From contig CAYRRM010000009.1 of assembly GCA_964426675.1 (NCBI GenBank), positions 1 through 64,000 of the forward strand: a stretch of DNA of 64,000 nt, written 5' to 3'. The notes below the pieces were generated by a model, which was not told the DNA's origin, made no database searches, and saw only the letters and a list, made by a program, of their open reading frames with translations. Shown piece by piece: positions 16,650 through 25,463 of this stretch (position 1 is its first letter; the number at the start of each line of letters is the position of its first letter). Source of the stretch: DYMC01 sp035406705. GTDB lineage: Bacteria > Verrucomicrobiota > Lentisphaeria > Victivallales > GWF2-50-93. A program made the position numbers and the translations under genes.

Positions 16650-17792
16650 TTATATTTTAAAAAATCTTTTTTTCTGAGATTTTTTTGGGTCAATTCCTGC
16701 TAAATTTTTCATTACGGGTATTGCACGCGTTTTTGTGCTATTATCTTCCCTTACCATTTGTTTCTGTGCTGATTTTACTATTGTTTCTTTTTCCATTTTT
16801 GCTTTGTATAAATTAATTGCTGCTAAAATTTCAGTAAATTTAGGCCTCTGGACAGGATGGTAAGAGAGCATTTCCATAATAAGAGAACTTATATCTTCAG
16901 GAATATCTTCCCGTAATTTTATTGGTGGTGTTGGGGGGGCATATTCAACGGTTTCTGCTGTTTTTAGACGAGCACCACTTTGATTAAAAATCTCTTCTTG
17001 TTTTTTAGGTTTTTTCTTTACTCTTGAGTATACAGTTTCTACTTCAGTATTACCTGAAAAAGGATATTTTCCAGTAAGCATATAATAGAAAACAACACCA
17101 TAGCTAAAAACATCTCCTCTTTTATCTTCAAGGCGGCTTTCGGCTTTCTCAGGACTTATGAAGTAAGGTGATACTGAATATGTAAGTTCTTCTTTGTTCT
17201 GGAGTAGATTGTAAATGAATCTTGACTTAAAAAAATTTTTTACTCTGACATTTCCTCGCGCATCAATGTGAATATTTTTTAAACATAAATCATGGTGAGC
17301 AAATTCCTTATGGTGAGCTACTGCCATTCCAAGAGCAGCCGCCTGTAGAACATCAATTACTTTATTTACATCGAGAAACCCTTGTGTTGCAGGATCGTAA
17401 TCTGAAAGAGGATACCCATCCATTTTAGGATATGTTACAAAAAATTGCCCATCAACATCTCCGTAATTCATAATTGGACATATATTAGGATGTTTCAGTG
17501 TAGATAGAGCGACAGCTTCCTCTTTTGCCACAGCATAGAATTTATCGTATTCTGGGCAGGAACTATCAAGGATAAATATTTCAGAATCCATATTCTGGCT
17601 TTTATCAAATCCTTCAAAGATTGCGAGATGATTTTCAATACCCATAGGTTTTTCAAGAAGTAAATAACCAAATGGCTTAGGGATTATTATTTCCGAACCA
17701 CAATCAGAGCATTCACAGAGAGTAAAAGGTTCTATGCCTTCAGCATCAACAATTCCACCACAACCTTTACAGACTAATTCACTCATTGTCAT
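16650..17792 (-). CDS. Zinc-ribbon protein kinase-like protein, probable pseudokinase
   Basis: A 380-aa cytoplasmic protein. Residues 1-45 contain a zinc ribbon (CKGCG, then CECSDCG). A Hanks-type kinase fold follows at about 50-320. The helix-C Glu (KEEAVALSTLKHPNI) and catalytic-loop Asp (HHDLCLKNIHID) are present, and the APE and F-helix regions survive (FISPEKAE, RGDVFSYGVVFYYMLTGKYPF). The glycine loop is absent, the beta3 Lys is replaced (EIFILDS where VALKVL is expected), and DFG is KNF. Phosphotransfer is therefore doubtful. The tail is basic (KKSQKKRFFKI). Its gene neighbours are a AAA ATPase and a secreted protein. Compare the larger zinc-ribbon pseudokinase at 44551. Confidence 0.82.
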   Translation of the reverse strand: MTMSELVCKGCGGIVDAEGIEPFTLCECSDCGSEIIIPKPFGYLLLEKPMGIENHLAIFEGFDKSQNMDSEIFILDSSCPEYDKFYAVAKEEAVALSTLKHPNICPIMNYGDVDGQFFVTYPKMDGYPLSDYDPATQGFLDVNKVIDVLQAAALGMAVAHHKEFAHHDLCLKNIHIDARGNVRVKNFFKSRFIYNLLQNKEELTYSVSPYFISPEKAESRLEDKRGDVFSYGVVFYYMLTGKYPFSGNTEVETVYSRVKKKPKKQEEIFNQSGARLKTAETVEYAPPTPPIKLREDIPEDISSLIMEMLSYHPVQRPKFTEILAAINLYKAKMEKETIVKSAQKQMVREDNSTKTRAIPVMKNLAGIDPKKSQKKRFFKI

Positions 17793-17866
17793 ATACCCAA
17801 ATTATTTATGAATAATTGCAAAACTTTAATAATATAACCCAAAAGTAGAAATATCAATAATAAAAT

Positions 17867-18661
17867 TTATTGATTTTTTATCTTTTTTTTTGCTTTTTTT
17901 CTTAGAGTATTAATTTTTCTTAATACTTTAGGAAGTAATTTTTCTAATAATTCAGGCTGAACATAATGAGAGTATTCGACTCTGAAGAGCTCTTTTTCAG
18001 CTTCTGTAAATATTTCTTCAGCAGAAAAGAAAAGTTGAGAAAGGTCCTTTATTATCCAGCGAACAGAAAATTGCTTTGGAGATATTATGGCTCTCTGTAA
18101 GTCTATCAAATAAATCTTGTCATCTTCTTCTGGAATAACAAAAAAATGTAATAGGTATAGATCCTGATGTGCAGAATTTGCTGAATGCATAATGCCTGTT
18201 ATTCTTGCTATCTGAGAAATTATATTTTTTCTTCTTTTTTCATTAATATTATAGTTTTTTGAGAGAATTTCTGATGCTCTTACATAATTTTCTATTCCTT
18301 TAGTTAGTATGCAACTATTGCCATTTGCGAATTTCGCAACTGCAACTGGTTCCGGGACATTAAGATTGAGTTCTTTGAATTTCTTTATCGCATTCCATTC
18401 GTGGATAGCGCCATCTCTGAATACAGGTTTAAAGCATATTTTATTTTTTATAATTTCGGTAAGGGGGAGTGGGAAATATCTTTTCAGATAAAAGCACTTT
18501 TCGTCAGAATTATTAGATTTGAGGATTATTTTTTGTATCTGTCTTGCTTTTGTTTCTTTTTTGGCGTTTTCTCCAGAAAGAGCCCAGAGTTTTTCAGCTG
18601 AATTTATTTTATTTTGCGAAAGTAGGGTTCTAAATTTTTCTTCTATGTTAAAAGTATCCAT
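17867..18661 (-). CDS. LPS core kinase-like protein (WaaP/KdkA-Kdo kinase family)
   Basis: A protein of about 264 aa with the small eukaryotic-like kinase fold of WaaP/KdkA enzymes, which phosphorylate heptose or Kdo of lipid A-core at the inner membrane. Visible motifs are CFYLKRYFP (beta3-like Lys), a helix-C Glu in GAIHEWNAIKKF, SAHQDLYLLHFFV (catalytic His-x-Asp) and IYLIDLQRA (metal Asp, in place of DFG). I start at ATG 18661; a TTG at 18673 would overlap the stop of the SurA-like gene as TTGA and add four residues. The sugar acceptor is unknown. Confidence 0.85.
   Translation of the reverse strand: MDTFNIEEKFRTLLSQNKINSAEKLWALSGENAKKETKARQIQKIILKSNNSDEKCFYLKRYFPLPLTEIIKNKICFKPVFRDGAIHEWNAIKKFKELNLNVPEPVAVAKFANGNSCILTKGIENYVRASEILSKNYNINEKRRKNIISQIARITGIMHSANSAHQDLYLLHFFVIPEEDDKIYLIDLQRAIISPKQFSVRWIIKDLSQLFFSAEEIFTEAEKELFRVEYSHYVQPELLEKLLPKVLRKINTLRKKAKKKIKNQ
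18325..18339. repeat. TTGCGAATTTCGCAA palindrome, copy 5
   Basis: Inside the WaaP-like gene, read on the minus strand as V-A-K-F-A-N. Confidence 0.85.
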
Positions 18662-18669
18662 TATTTTTT

Positions 18670-19653
18670 TCAATAGAAATATCGTATAATAGCGTTTTTT
18701 CGAAGTTTTTCTGCGAATTCTTTTTTTGCTTTTTCAATTTTTTCTTTCAGGATTGATTTTTTTATTTCTTCATATGTTATTGTTTCGTTATTTTTTTCTT
18801 TTTCATCATTTAGATAAATGAAATAGATTCCCTCATTGGTATTTATAGGTTCTGAGGCTTGCCCCTTTTTAAGGTTTTTTATTGTTTCCGCAAATTCTGA
18901 ACGTAATTTCTCTTTTTCTACCCAGCCAAGATATCCACCATTCGCTCCACTTGGATTTTCTGAATAAAGTTTTGCAAGAGTTCTAAAGATGTTGAGATTG
19001 TTTTTCGCATTATCTTCCTGAATTTTTTTGACAATTTCTTTTTTTTGTGATTCTCCTTCCTTATCTTTTGCGATAAAGATTGTGTAAATTTCAACTTTAC
19101 TTGTTGTTTTTTCTTTCTGGATAGAGTTTAACTTATCTTGTATTTCTTTTGGAGAAACATAAATATTACGAGAACAGAATTCATTTAGCATAAGCTCTAT
19201 CGCAGCTCTTTCTTCCGCTTTTTTTCTTAATTTTTGCGGACTTAGTTTGTTTTGTTGAGCTATTAGAAAAAGGCGTTCTCTATCATTTTGTGAAAATTCT
19301 TCTGCAAGAGAATCGAGCATTCTTTCAACCATTTGAGGAGGGACTTTATAGGAATGTTTTTTGAATTCATTAAGGATTAACTTTTCGTTAATTAAGAGCT
19401 CAAGAGCCTCTTTCCTTATCTTTTCAATTTCTTCAATTGGTATATTTCCCGCATAAACGGCTTTTATTTTTTCTTCTTTATCCTTTGTTTCTGATAATAG
19501 GTCTAGGAGTGTTATTGCTTCGCCATCGACAGTTGCTAATATTGAGTTGATGGAGCTTTTATTGGTTTCATTTTCTGCACTAACTAAAGAAAAAATTAGA
19601 GAAAGGCTAATAATTTGCGAAAATAGAAATTGTAGTAGTCTCATTTTCATCAT
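18670..19653 (-). CDS. Periplasmic peptidyl-prolyl isomerase/chaperone, SurA-like
   Basis: A 327-aa exported protein with a signal peptide (LLQFLFSQIISLSLIFSLVSA). An N-terminal SurA-like chaperone region follows (ATVDGEAITLLDLL, ALELLINEKLILNEF, PPQMVERMLDSL). A single parvulin domain lies at about 190-290 (VEIYTIFIAKD, FRTLAKLYSENPSGANGGYLGWVEKEKL, SEPINTNEGIYFIYL). The order and size match SurA/PrsA-type folding factors that assist outer-membrane protein assembly. Three ATG codons cluster at the start (MMKM); the first is used here. No clear ribosome-binding site is seen. Confidence 0.88.
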   Translation of the reverse strand: MMKMRLLQFLFSQIISLSLIFSLVSAENETNKSSINSILATVDGEAITLLDLLSETKDKEEKIKAVYAGNIPIEEIEKIRKEALELLINEKLILNEFKKHSYKVPPQMVERMLDSLAEEFSQNDRERLFLIAQQNKLSPQKLRKKAEERAAIELMLNEFCSRNIYVSPKEIQDKLNSIQKEKTTSKVEIYTIFIAKDKEGESQKKEIVKKIQEDNAKNNLNIFRTLAKLYSENPSGANGGYLGWVEKEKLRSEFAETIKNLKKGQASEPINTNEGIYFIYLNDEKEKNNETITYEEIKKSILKEKIEKAKKEFAEKLRKNAIIRYFY

Positions 19654-19697
19654 TTTTTTTTGTCAATAACAATACATTTATTTTTTATTTTATCAAT

Positions 19698-20429
19698 TTA
19701 ATTTTTTATTTGAGGGAGACTAAAATATCCATTTTTGCAGATGGCATTTGCAATAAGCAGATCTGTCTGATAGGTAATTTTCAAATTAATTTGAGAAGAA
19801 GGGAATATCTTTATCTTATACCCAGCTGATTCCATTATTGAGGCATCATCAGTAAAATTATGTAGGGATTTTTTTTCTTTTTCATAGGCATCAAGTAACT
19901 CTGTATATCTGAATATTTGCGGTGTTTGAGCAGCCCATAAATATTTTCTGTCAAGAGTTTTTTTTATGGTCATATTTTTTTTATTTATAAGCTTTATTGT
20001 ATCAGATAAAGGATAGGCAAAAACGGCGGAACTGTTTTTTTGAGCATATAAAAAGGCTTTTCGGATTAGACTTATATCTATGAGAGGTCTTGCAGCATCA
20101 TGAACTGCTACCAGATCAGGAGATACTGGTGAAAGAGCAATTAATCCATTTTTTACAGACTCAGCTCTCGTTGTGCCTCCATTTATGATTTTTATTTTTG
20201 CTGAAGGTAAATATTTCTGGAGGTCAGAAGAAAAGGCATCTTTAAATTCGGAATTTATGACCAGTACAATATTATTTTTGCATTGGGAGATAAGTGTAAA
20301 TGGAATTATTGAGAGGATAAAGACGGGAAGATTCAAAATTTTCTCGAATAATTTATTTTTTCCGAATCTCCTTGAAGATCCGCCAGCTACTATGATTGCT
20401 GAAAGGATTTTGGGGTTATTTTTTTTCAT
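19698..20429 (-). CDS. ispD: 2-C-methyl-D-erythritol 4-phosphate cytidylyltransferase
   Basis: Third step of the non-mevalonate isoprenoid pathway: transfers CMP to MEP. The 243-aa protein has the nucleotide-binding motif IIVAGGSSRRFGKNKLFEKI, GGTTRAESVKNGL, and the IspD signature VAVHDAARPLIDISLI, then AAQTPQIFRY and FTDDASIMESAGYKI. It overlaps the upstream lipoprotein gene by ATGA, so the two are translationally coupled. IspF is not fused or adjacent. Confidence 0.95.
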   Translation of the reverse strand: MKKNNPKILSAIIVAGGSSRRFGKNKLFEKILNLPVFILSIIPFTLISQCKNNIVLVINSEFKDAFSSDLQKYLPSAKIKIINGGTTRAESVKNGLIALSPVSPDLVAVHDAARPLIDISLIRKAFLYAQKNSSAVFAYPLSDTIKLINKKNMTIKKTLDRKYLWAAQTPQIFRYTELLDAYEKEKKSLHNFTDDASIMESAGYKIKIFPSSQINLKITYQTDLLIANAICKNGYFSLPQIKN

Positions 20430-21049
20430 CTAACCGATAATACATCAGGACGCAAGTCGTTCACAAAATCCATTGAGACTCTATGGTATAAATCCATTGT
20501 TTGACGGGACCAATAATAGTGATCGATTATTGCGCTGATAGGTGCTATCCATGTTATCCCATAGTCTGTTGAAAGCGACCATGTTTCTCCTTTCCATAGC
20601 AACTTTCCTGTTCTTGTGTCATAAACAGCAAGTCTAACTTTCACATATGCATACGATAGGAGGAAAAAATAAAAATGGTCCTGTGTAATGGCTTCGCCCA
20701 GGACAACAGCATCTGTATTTTCTTCTCTTGCTACACGGAGAGCATCAGAGCCATTGTATGGTCTTGTTGCTCTTTTGTCGGTTTCTTCTAATCTTGTGCA
20801 GTTTCCGATTAGAGAGAAAGCCTGGAAAGTTGCTTCTCTTGCACGTGGACCTGCTTCTTTATACCAGGTTGTATTTCTGAAAGGGTAAATTGTAAATGAT
20901 TGTGGATATTGTCTGCTAAATCCCATGTTAGCCGAATCAACATCACAATATGTTTTATGGTTCTTAAGTGAAAGCCTTTGAAATGTTCCGCAGGAGGAAA
21001 ATAAAATTAAAGATAGAATTATTAATAAGGAAGTGAATTTTTTTTTCAT
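20426..21049 (-). CDS. Outer-membrane-type lipoprotein, GNA1162/CsgG-like fold, function unknown
   Basis: A 207-aa lipoprotein with signal peptide and lipobox LLIILSLILFSSC. The mature part has the pattern IYPFRNTTWY, an Ala/Arg-rich helix, DAVVLGEAITQDHFYFFLLSYAYVKVRLAVYDTRTGKLLWKGETWS. A strand-helix-strand-strand order with VRLAVYDTRTGKLLW is seen in GNA1162 (DUF799)/LpoB-like lipoproteins; this resemblance is by eye. It lies between a GT2 gene and ispD in the long minus-strand run. Confidence 0.72.
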   Translation of the reverse strand: MKKKFTSLLIILSLILFSSCGTFQRLSLKNHKTYCDVDSANMGFSRQYPQSFTIYPFRNTTWYKEAGPRAREATFQAFSLIGNCTRLEETDKRATRPYNGSDALRVAREENTDAVVLGEAITQDHFYFFLLSYAYVKVRLAVYDTRTGKLLWKGETWSLSTDYGITWIAPISAIIDHYYWSRQTMDLYHRVSMDFVNDLRPDVLSVR

Positions 21050-21123
21050 ATAAAGAGTATTCCTCCAATTTTATGAATTAGGAAAAATTTAATGTCAGAA
21101 TTATAATTTAAAAATAATAAAAT

Positions 21124-22044
21124 TCAAGGGGAATGTCTTGTTTTGATTAGTTGTAACACATATGAAAGAAGAAATCTTTTAAAGAACGCCTTTTTATCTT
21201 TTATCAAATTACTTTTTAAAAAAAATAAGTATTTTTTTCGAAATTCTTCATACATATTACTTCTATAAAGAGCCCTCAAGATACCATCACATTCTTCAGC
21301 AAGTAAGGAATTAAAAGTTTCTCCAAGTTTTTCCATTAACAAATTATTTTTTTTGATAGATTCAGCGAATTCATTTCCTTGAGCTATAATCAAATCGTAT
21401 CGTTCGCGTTGTCTTGTTCCAGAGCATACAGTTGTTACTTCTCCAATTAGTTCTCCGCAAAAGATGAAATCCTGGATAGCCATTAATTTCAATATTAATT
21501 CTACATCTTCTTTATCACGTAGATTTATATTGTATCCTCCAACTTTAAGGAAATCATCCTTTTTTACTATGAAAGAATTGTTATTACACCAGGACCTATT
21601 TTTTATATATTCATCGAGAGAAAGTTTCTCTCCTTTCTTCTTTTGTTTTATGAGTTTTTCCCACCTATTACTTGGTGTTTTGAAGAGACCAAATGGAATT
21701 AAACTATCTGAATTTTTTATTAAATCCATTCTTGATGATACTGCATTTTCATAAATGAAATCATCTGAATCGAGGAAAGATATAAATTCAGTTTCTGCTT
21801 TTTTTGCTCCTAAATTTCTGCAAGCTGATTGTCCAGAATTTTTATCCATTCTAAAAATAGTAATTTTTTCTTGGTAGGAGGAAGACAGCTCTTCATAAGT
21901 GTCATCTTCTGAACAGTCATCTACTACTATACATTTTATATGAGGATAGGTCTGATTTAATACTGAATCTATAGCTTTTTTAACAGTTAATTTTCGATTA
22001 TAGGTAGGTATTATAATTGCAAGTTTTTTTACATTATTACTCAT
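21124..22044 (-). CDS. Glycosyltransferase family 2
   Basis: A 306-aa inverting GT-A glycosyltransferase. KLAIIIPTYNRKLTVKKAIDSVLNQTYPHIKCIVVDDCSEDDT is the standard nucleotide-binding start; NSGQSACRNLGAKKAETEFISFLDSDD carries the DxD metal site. The C-terminal third is basic and helical, with no transmembrane segment. It probably decorates LPS or another surface glycan; donor unknown. It is immediately downstream of rpoD with a 49-base gap. Confidence 0.92.
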   Translation of the reverse strand: MSNNVKKLAIIIPTYNRKLTVKKAIDSVLNQTYPHIKCIVVDDCSEDDTYEELSSSYQEKITIFRMDKNSGQSACRNLGAKKAETEFISFLDSDDFIYENAVSSRMDLIKNSDSLIPFGLFKTPSNRWEKLIKQKKKGEKLSLDEYIKNRSWCNNNSFIVKKDDFLKVGGYNINLRDKEDVELILKLMAIQDFIFCGELIGEVTTVCSGTRQRERYDLIIAQGNEFAESIKKNNLLMEKLGETFNSLLAEECDGILRALYRSNMYEEFRKKYLFFLKSNLIKDKKAFFKRFLLSYVLQLIKTRHSP

Positions 22045-22093
22045 AGGAATGAGAAATTAGTTTTTTGTTTGAGATATAAAAGATGAAATGAGT

Positions 22094-23440
22094 TTAGAAA
22101 TAACCTTCAAGAAGTTTTCGTCTAGAAGGATGTCTTAATTTTTCAAGTGCCCTCATTTCAATTTGCCTTATTCTTTCCTTACTCAGATTGAAATAACCTG
22201 ATATTTCTTCTAGTGTTTTATTATCGTAGCCATCTAAGCCAAATCTCATTGAGATTACAAGTCTCTCCTTTTCAGACAACATATCGAGAGCTTGTTTTAT
22301 TTTTTCTTTTAGGATAGAGAATGCTGCTTGATTTATTGGATTATCTGAACTTTCATCTTCGAGAAGGTCGCTCAGTGTAGACTCATTGTTTTCTCCAATT
22401 GGAGCTTGTAATGATATTGGTTGTTCGGCCATTCTTTGAAGAGCTCTTATTCGTTCTTTCGGCATATCTAAAATTTTTGCAAGTTCTTCCGGTTCTGGAG
22501 TTCTTCCATTTTTCTGTATGAAAAATTGTTCTTCTGTTTTTAATTTGTTGATTGTGGCGATCATATGTGCTGGAATGCGGATTGTTCTGCAATGTTCGGC
22601 TAATCCTTTTGATATTAAATGTTTTATCCACCACACTGCATAAGTACTGAATTTATGTCCAAGCCGACAATCAAATTTATCGAGAGCTTTTATTAATCCG
22701 ATATTTCCATCCTGGACCAGGTCATTTAAAGATGCTCCTCTATTTTGAAAATATTTTGCTGTACTTATGACAAGTCTCAGATTGGCTTCTAAAATTCTTT
22801 TTCTAATTTCTTCCAGTTCACTTTTGAAAATTTCGATTCGCTTCATTGTCTTAAAAAAATCCGCCTCAGAAAGTTTTATCCTATCTAAAATTTTTTCTCT
22901 CAAGACAGGGTTTTTATTCAGGGTTAATTCATTTTTGTAATTATTGGCAACATCAAGCCATTCGTATATTAAAAAATTTTGAGGGCGATAACGCATTAAA
23001 ACTGAGTGAAGATTTTTTTTTAATTTTTCTTCTATTGCTTTGTTTTTATAATTCTCAGATGTTTTTTTATATAGTTCTATGATTTCGTTACGCCATTGTG
23101 TAAAGAGAAGAATGAGAGATTCTGGTCGTTTTTTATCGTTTAAAATGATATTAAGTACAAAAAAATTTTCAGTTATCTTTTCAGATGTAAGTTCATCCAG
23201 AATATTAATGTATTCACTGGCCACGAAAGAGAAAAAAGTTAGTTCTGACCATATTTTTTCAACTTTTGAATTGTATTTACAAAGTAGTGCATGTTGTTCT
23301 TCTGCAGTGAGGGTAGGGATTTTGCTCATTTCCTTGAAATAGATAGAGAGGGAATCCGTATTTGTATCGCTAATTATTGTTTCGTTAGTAGAAATGTTGT
23401 TTTCTAAAGAATAATCTGATTTTTCGCGAGAATTTTGCAT
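22094..23440 (-). CDS. rpoD: RNA polymerase sigma factor, RpoD/SigA family, with an altered -10 recognition helix
   Basis: A 448-aa primary-type sigma-70 without region 1.1. Region 1.2 is DSLSIYFKEMSKIPTLTAEEQ. Region 2 is RILEANLRLVISTAKYFQNRGASLNDLVQDGNIGL...KFSTYAVWWI, region 3 is RTIRIPAHMIATINKL...GRTPEPEELA, and region 4 is SEKERLVISMRFGL...SKERIRQIEMRALEKLRHPSRR. In region 2.4 the usual WWIRQAITR is WWIKHLISK, so the residues matching E. coli Gln437 and Thr440, which read the -12 base, are His and Ser. In region 4.2 Arg584 is Lys. It could be the housekeeping factor or a close group 2 paralogue; no other sigma gene is in the window. Confidence 0.9.
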   Translation of the reverse strand: MQNSREKSDYSLENNISTNETIISDTNTDSLSIYFKEMSKIPTLTAEEQHALLCKYNSKVEKIWSELTFFSFVASEYINILDELTSEKITENFFVLNIILNDKKRPESLILLFTQWRNEIIELYKKTSENYKNKAIEEKLKKNLHSVLMRYRPQNFLIYEWLDVANNYKNELTLNKNPVLREKILDRIKLSEADFFKTMKRIEIFKSELEEIRKRILEANLRLVISTAKYFQNRGASLNDLVQDGNIGLIKALDKFDCRLGHKFSTYAVWWIKHLISKGLAEHCRTIRIPAHMIATINKLKTEEQFFIQKNGRTPEPEELAKILDMPKERIRALQRMAEQPISLQAPIGENNESTLSDLLEDESSDNPINQAAFSILKEKIKQALDMLSEKERLVISMRFGLDGYDNKTLEEISGYFNLSKERIRQIEMRALEKLRHPSRRKLLEGYF

Positions 23441-23506
23441 TTTATTTTTGACTTTTTTTTATTAAAAATATTAGACAATTCCTTAAAAAATCAAGTATAT
23501 TTTTGT

Positions 23507-23534
23507 TTGAATATGTATTTTAACGAGATAGATT
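23507..23534 (+). promoter_or_regulatory. Candidate sigma-70 promoter of tRNA-Ala
   Basis: TTGAAT (23507-23512), 16-base spacer, TAGATT (23529-23534), about 32 bases before the tRNA 5' end. The arrangement is the same as the tRNA-Ser promoter. It may also drive nadB, which begins 29 bases after the tRNA. Confidence 0.5.
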
Positions 23535-23566
23535 TACTAATCATTAAAAGCAAAGATAAAAAGAAT

Positions 23567-23644
<78 letters not shown>

Positions 23645-23672
23645 CATTTGTAAATTTGTAAATAAAAAACTA

Positions 23673-25322
23673 ATGAGACGAAAAAGTTTTGATTTTGATG
23701 TTGTCGTAATTGGCAGTGGAGCAGCGGGTCTTTTTTCTGCGATTAAAGCAGCTGAGAGCGGCTTGAGCACTGCAGTTCTGACGAAGAGAAAAATATCCGA
23801 TACCAATACAAGTTATGCTCAGGGTGGTATTGCTTCGGTTGTTGGTGATAATGATTCATTTGAATCGCATGTTAAGGATACTCTTGATGCTGGAGATCAT
23901 CTTTGTAAGCCTGATGTTGTAAAGAAAATTGTAAAGGCTGGTCCAATAGTGGTTAGAGAACTGGAGGCATATGGTTTGCATTTTACAAAGAGGAATGAAG
24001 TTGAGATTGGAGAAAATTCTTCTAATTATGATCTTGGAAAAGAAGGAGGGCATTCAGTAAGGAGGGTATTGCATTCTGGTGATTTTACTGGAGAAGAAAT
24101 AGAAAATACACTTATAGGAGCATGTAAAAAACAAAAACGTATAAAGATTTTTGAAAATCATATTGCAGTTGATTTGATTACTTCTGCTAAATTGGGATGG
24201 ATTGGTGAAGATTTTTGTTTGGGTGTTTACGTTCTTGATACGAGATCTGGTCTGGTGAAAACTTTTATTTCTCCTGTCACTATCGTTGCCTGTGGCGGAG
24301 CAGGAAAAGTTTATTTGTATTCAAGTAATCCAGATGTGGCAACGGGCGATGGAATTGCAATGTGCTACCGTGCTCACGTACCAATAATGAATATGGAGTT
24401 TTTTCAATTTCATCCAACGATACTCTATCATCCTATTGAAAAATCATTTTTAATAAGTGAAGCCTTACGAGGGGAAGGGGCAAAACTGTTAGTAAGAGGA
24501 AAAGATGGTAGATATGAAGAATTTATGAAAAATTATCATCATTTGGCTGAACTTGCCCCCAGAGATATAGTTGCGAGAGCAATTGATAATGAACTTAAAA
24601 GGCGAGGGCAGGACTCAGCGTTTCTGGATATAACTCATAAAACCAGAGATTTCTTGCAAAAACGTTTTCCTAAAATATTTGCAAAATTAATGAAACTTGG
24701 AATTGATATGTCAAAGGATCTTATACCTGTTGTTCCAGGTGCTCATTACTGTTGCGGAGGAGCTCAAACAGATTGTCGCGGAAAAACTTCTGTAAAAGGC
24801 CTTTATGTTGTAGGAGAGAGTGCATGTACAGGACTTCATGGAGCAAATAGACTTGCGAGTAACAGTCTTTTGGAAGCTATTGTTGTTGCGAAATTAGCAG
24901 GTGAGGATATTGCGGAGAATTTTAGTAAACTTAAGAAAGAAAGGCCTAGTGGTAAAATCCCATTATGGCGATCTGGAAACGCTACTGATTCAGATGAACT
25001 TGTAGTAGTAACTCACAATTGGGAGGAAATAAGAAAATTTATGTGGGATTATGTTGGAATTTTCAGAACAAATAAGAGACTTGAAAGAGCTAAAAATAGG
25101 ATAAAGAATATAAGAAAAGAAATAGAAAAATACTATTGGGATTTTTATCTTACTATGGATTTAATTGAACTAAGGAACATAGCATCAGTTGCTGAACTCA
25201 TAATAGACTCCTCTTTAAATAGAAAAGAAAGTAGGGGGCTGCACTTCAATGCAGATTATCCCCATAGAGATCCTGAACTTGATGGAGTAGACACAATTCT
25301 TAGATACCCTTACAGGTCTTAG
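23673..25322 (+). CDS. nadB: L-aspartate oxidase
   Basis: FAD enzyme oxidising L-aspartate to iminoaspartate, the first step of de novo NAD synthesis. The 549-aa protein has the FAD-binding start VVVIGSGAAGLFSAIKAAESG, the NTSYAQGGIASV segment next to the flavin, and HSVRRVLHSGDFTGEEIE. These are followed by MEFFQFHPTILYHP, LISEALRGEGA, APRDIVARAID, and GAHYCCGGAQTD with VVGESACTGLHGANRLASNSLLEA. The C-terminal helical domain is complete. nadA and nadC are not nearby. Confidence 0.95.
   Translation: MRRKSFDFDVVVIGSGAAGLFSAIKAAESGLSTAVLTKRKISDTNTSYAQGGIASVVGDNDSFESHVKDTLDAGDHLCKPDVVKKIVKAGPIVVRELEAYGLHFTKRNEVEIGENSSNYDLGKEGGHSVRRVLHSGDFTGEEIENTLIGACKKQKRIKIFENHIAVDLITSAKLGWIGEDFCLGVYVLDTRSGLVKTFISPVTIVACGGAGKVYLYSSNPDVATGDGIAMCYRAHVPIMNMEFFQFHPTILYHPIEKSFLISEALRGEGAKLLVRGKDGRYEEFMKNYHHLAELAPRDIVARAIDNELKRRGQDSAFLDITHKTRDFLQKRFPKIFAKLMKLGIDMSKDLIPVVPGAHYCCGGAQTDCRGKTSVKGLYVVGESACTGLHGANRLASNSLLEAIVVAKLAGEDIAENFSKLKKERPSGKIPLWRSGNATDSDELVVVTHNWEEIRKFMWDYVGIFRTNKRLERAKNRIKNIRKEIEKYYWDFYLTMDLIELRNIASVAELIIDSSLNRKESRGLHFNADYPHRDPELDGVDTILRYPYRS
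24886..24900. repeat. Near-match to the TGCGA-N3-TCGCA palindrome
   Basis: TTGCGAAATTAGCAG in nadB differs from the full 15-base palindrome at two positions. It was not counted among the strict copies. Confidence 0.35.
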
Positions 25323-25463
25323 TATTAATAAATTTTATTTTTTGAAAAATTATATCGAGAAGTTTTATTGTAAAAATATTTTATTATTATTTTTATGCTT
25401 AAGATTTGTATAATCTTCAAAAAAATATTATATTATTTCAATAAATAATGAATGGAGAAAAAT

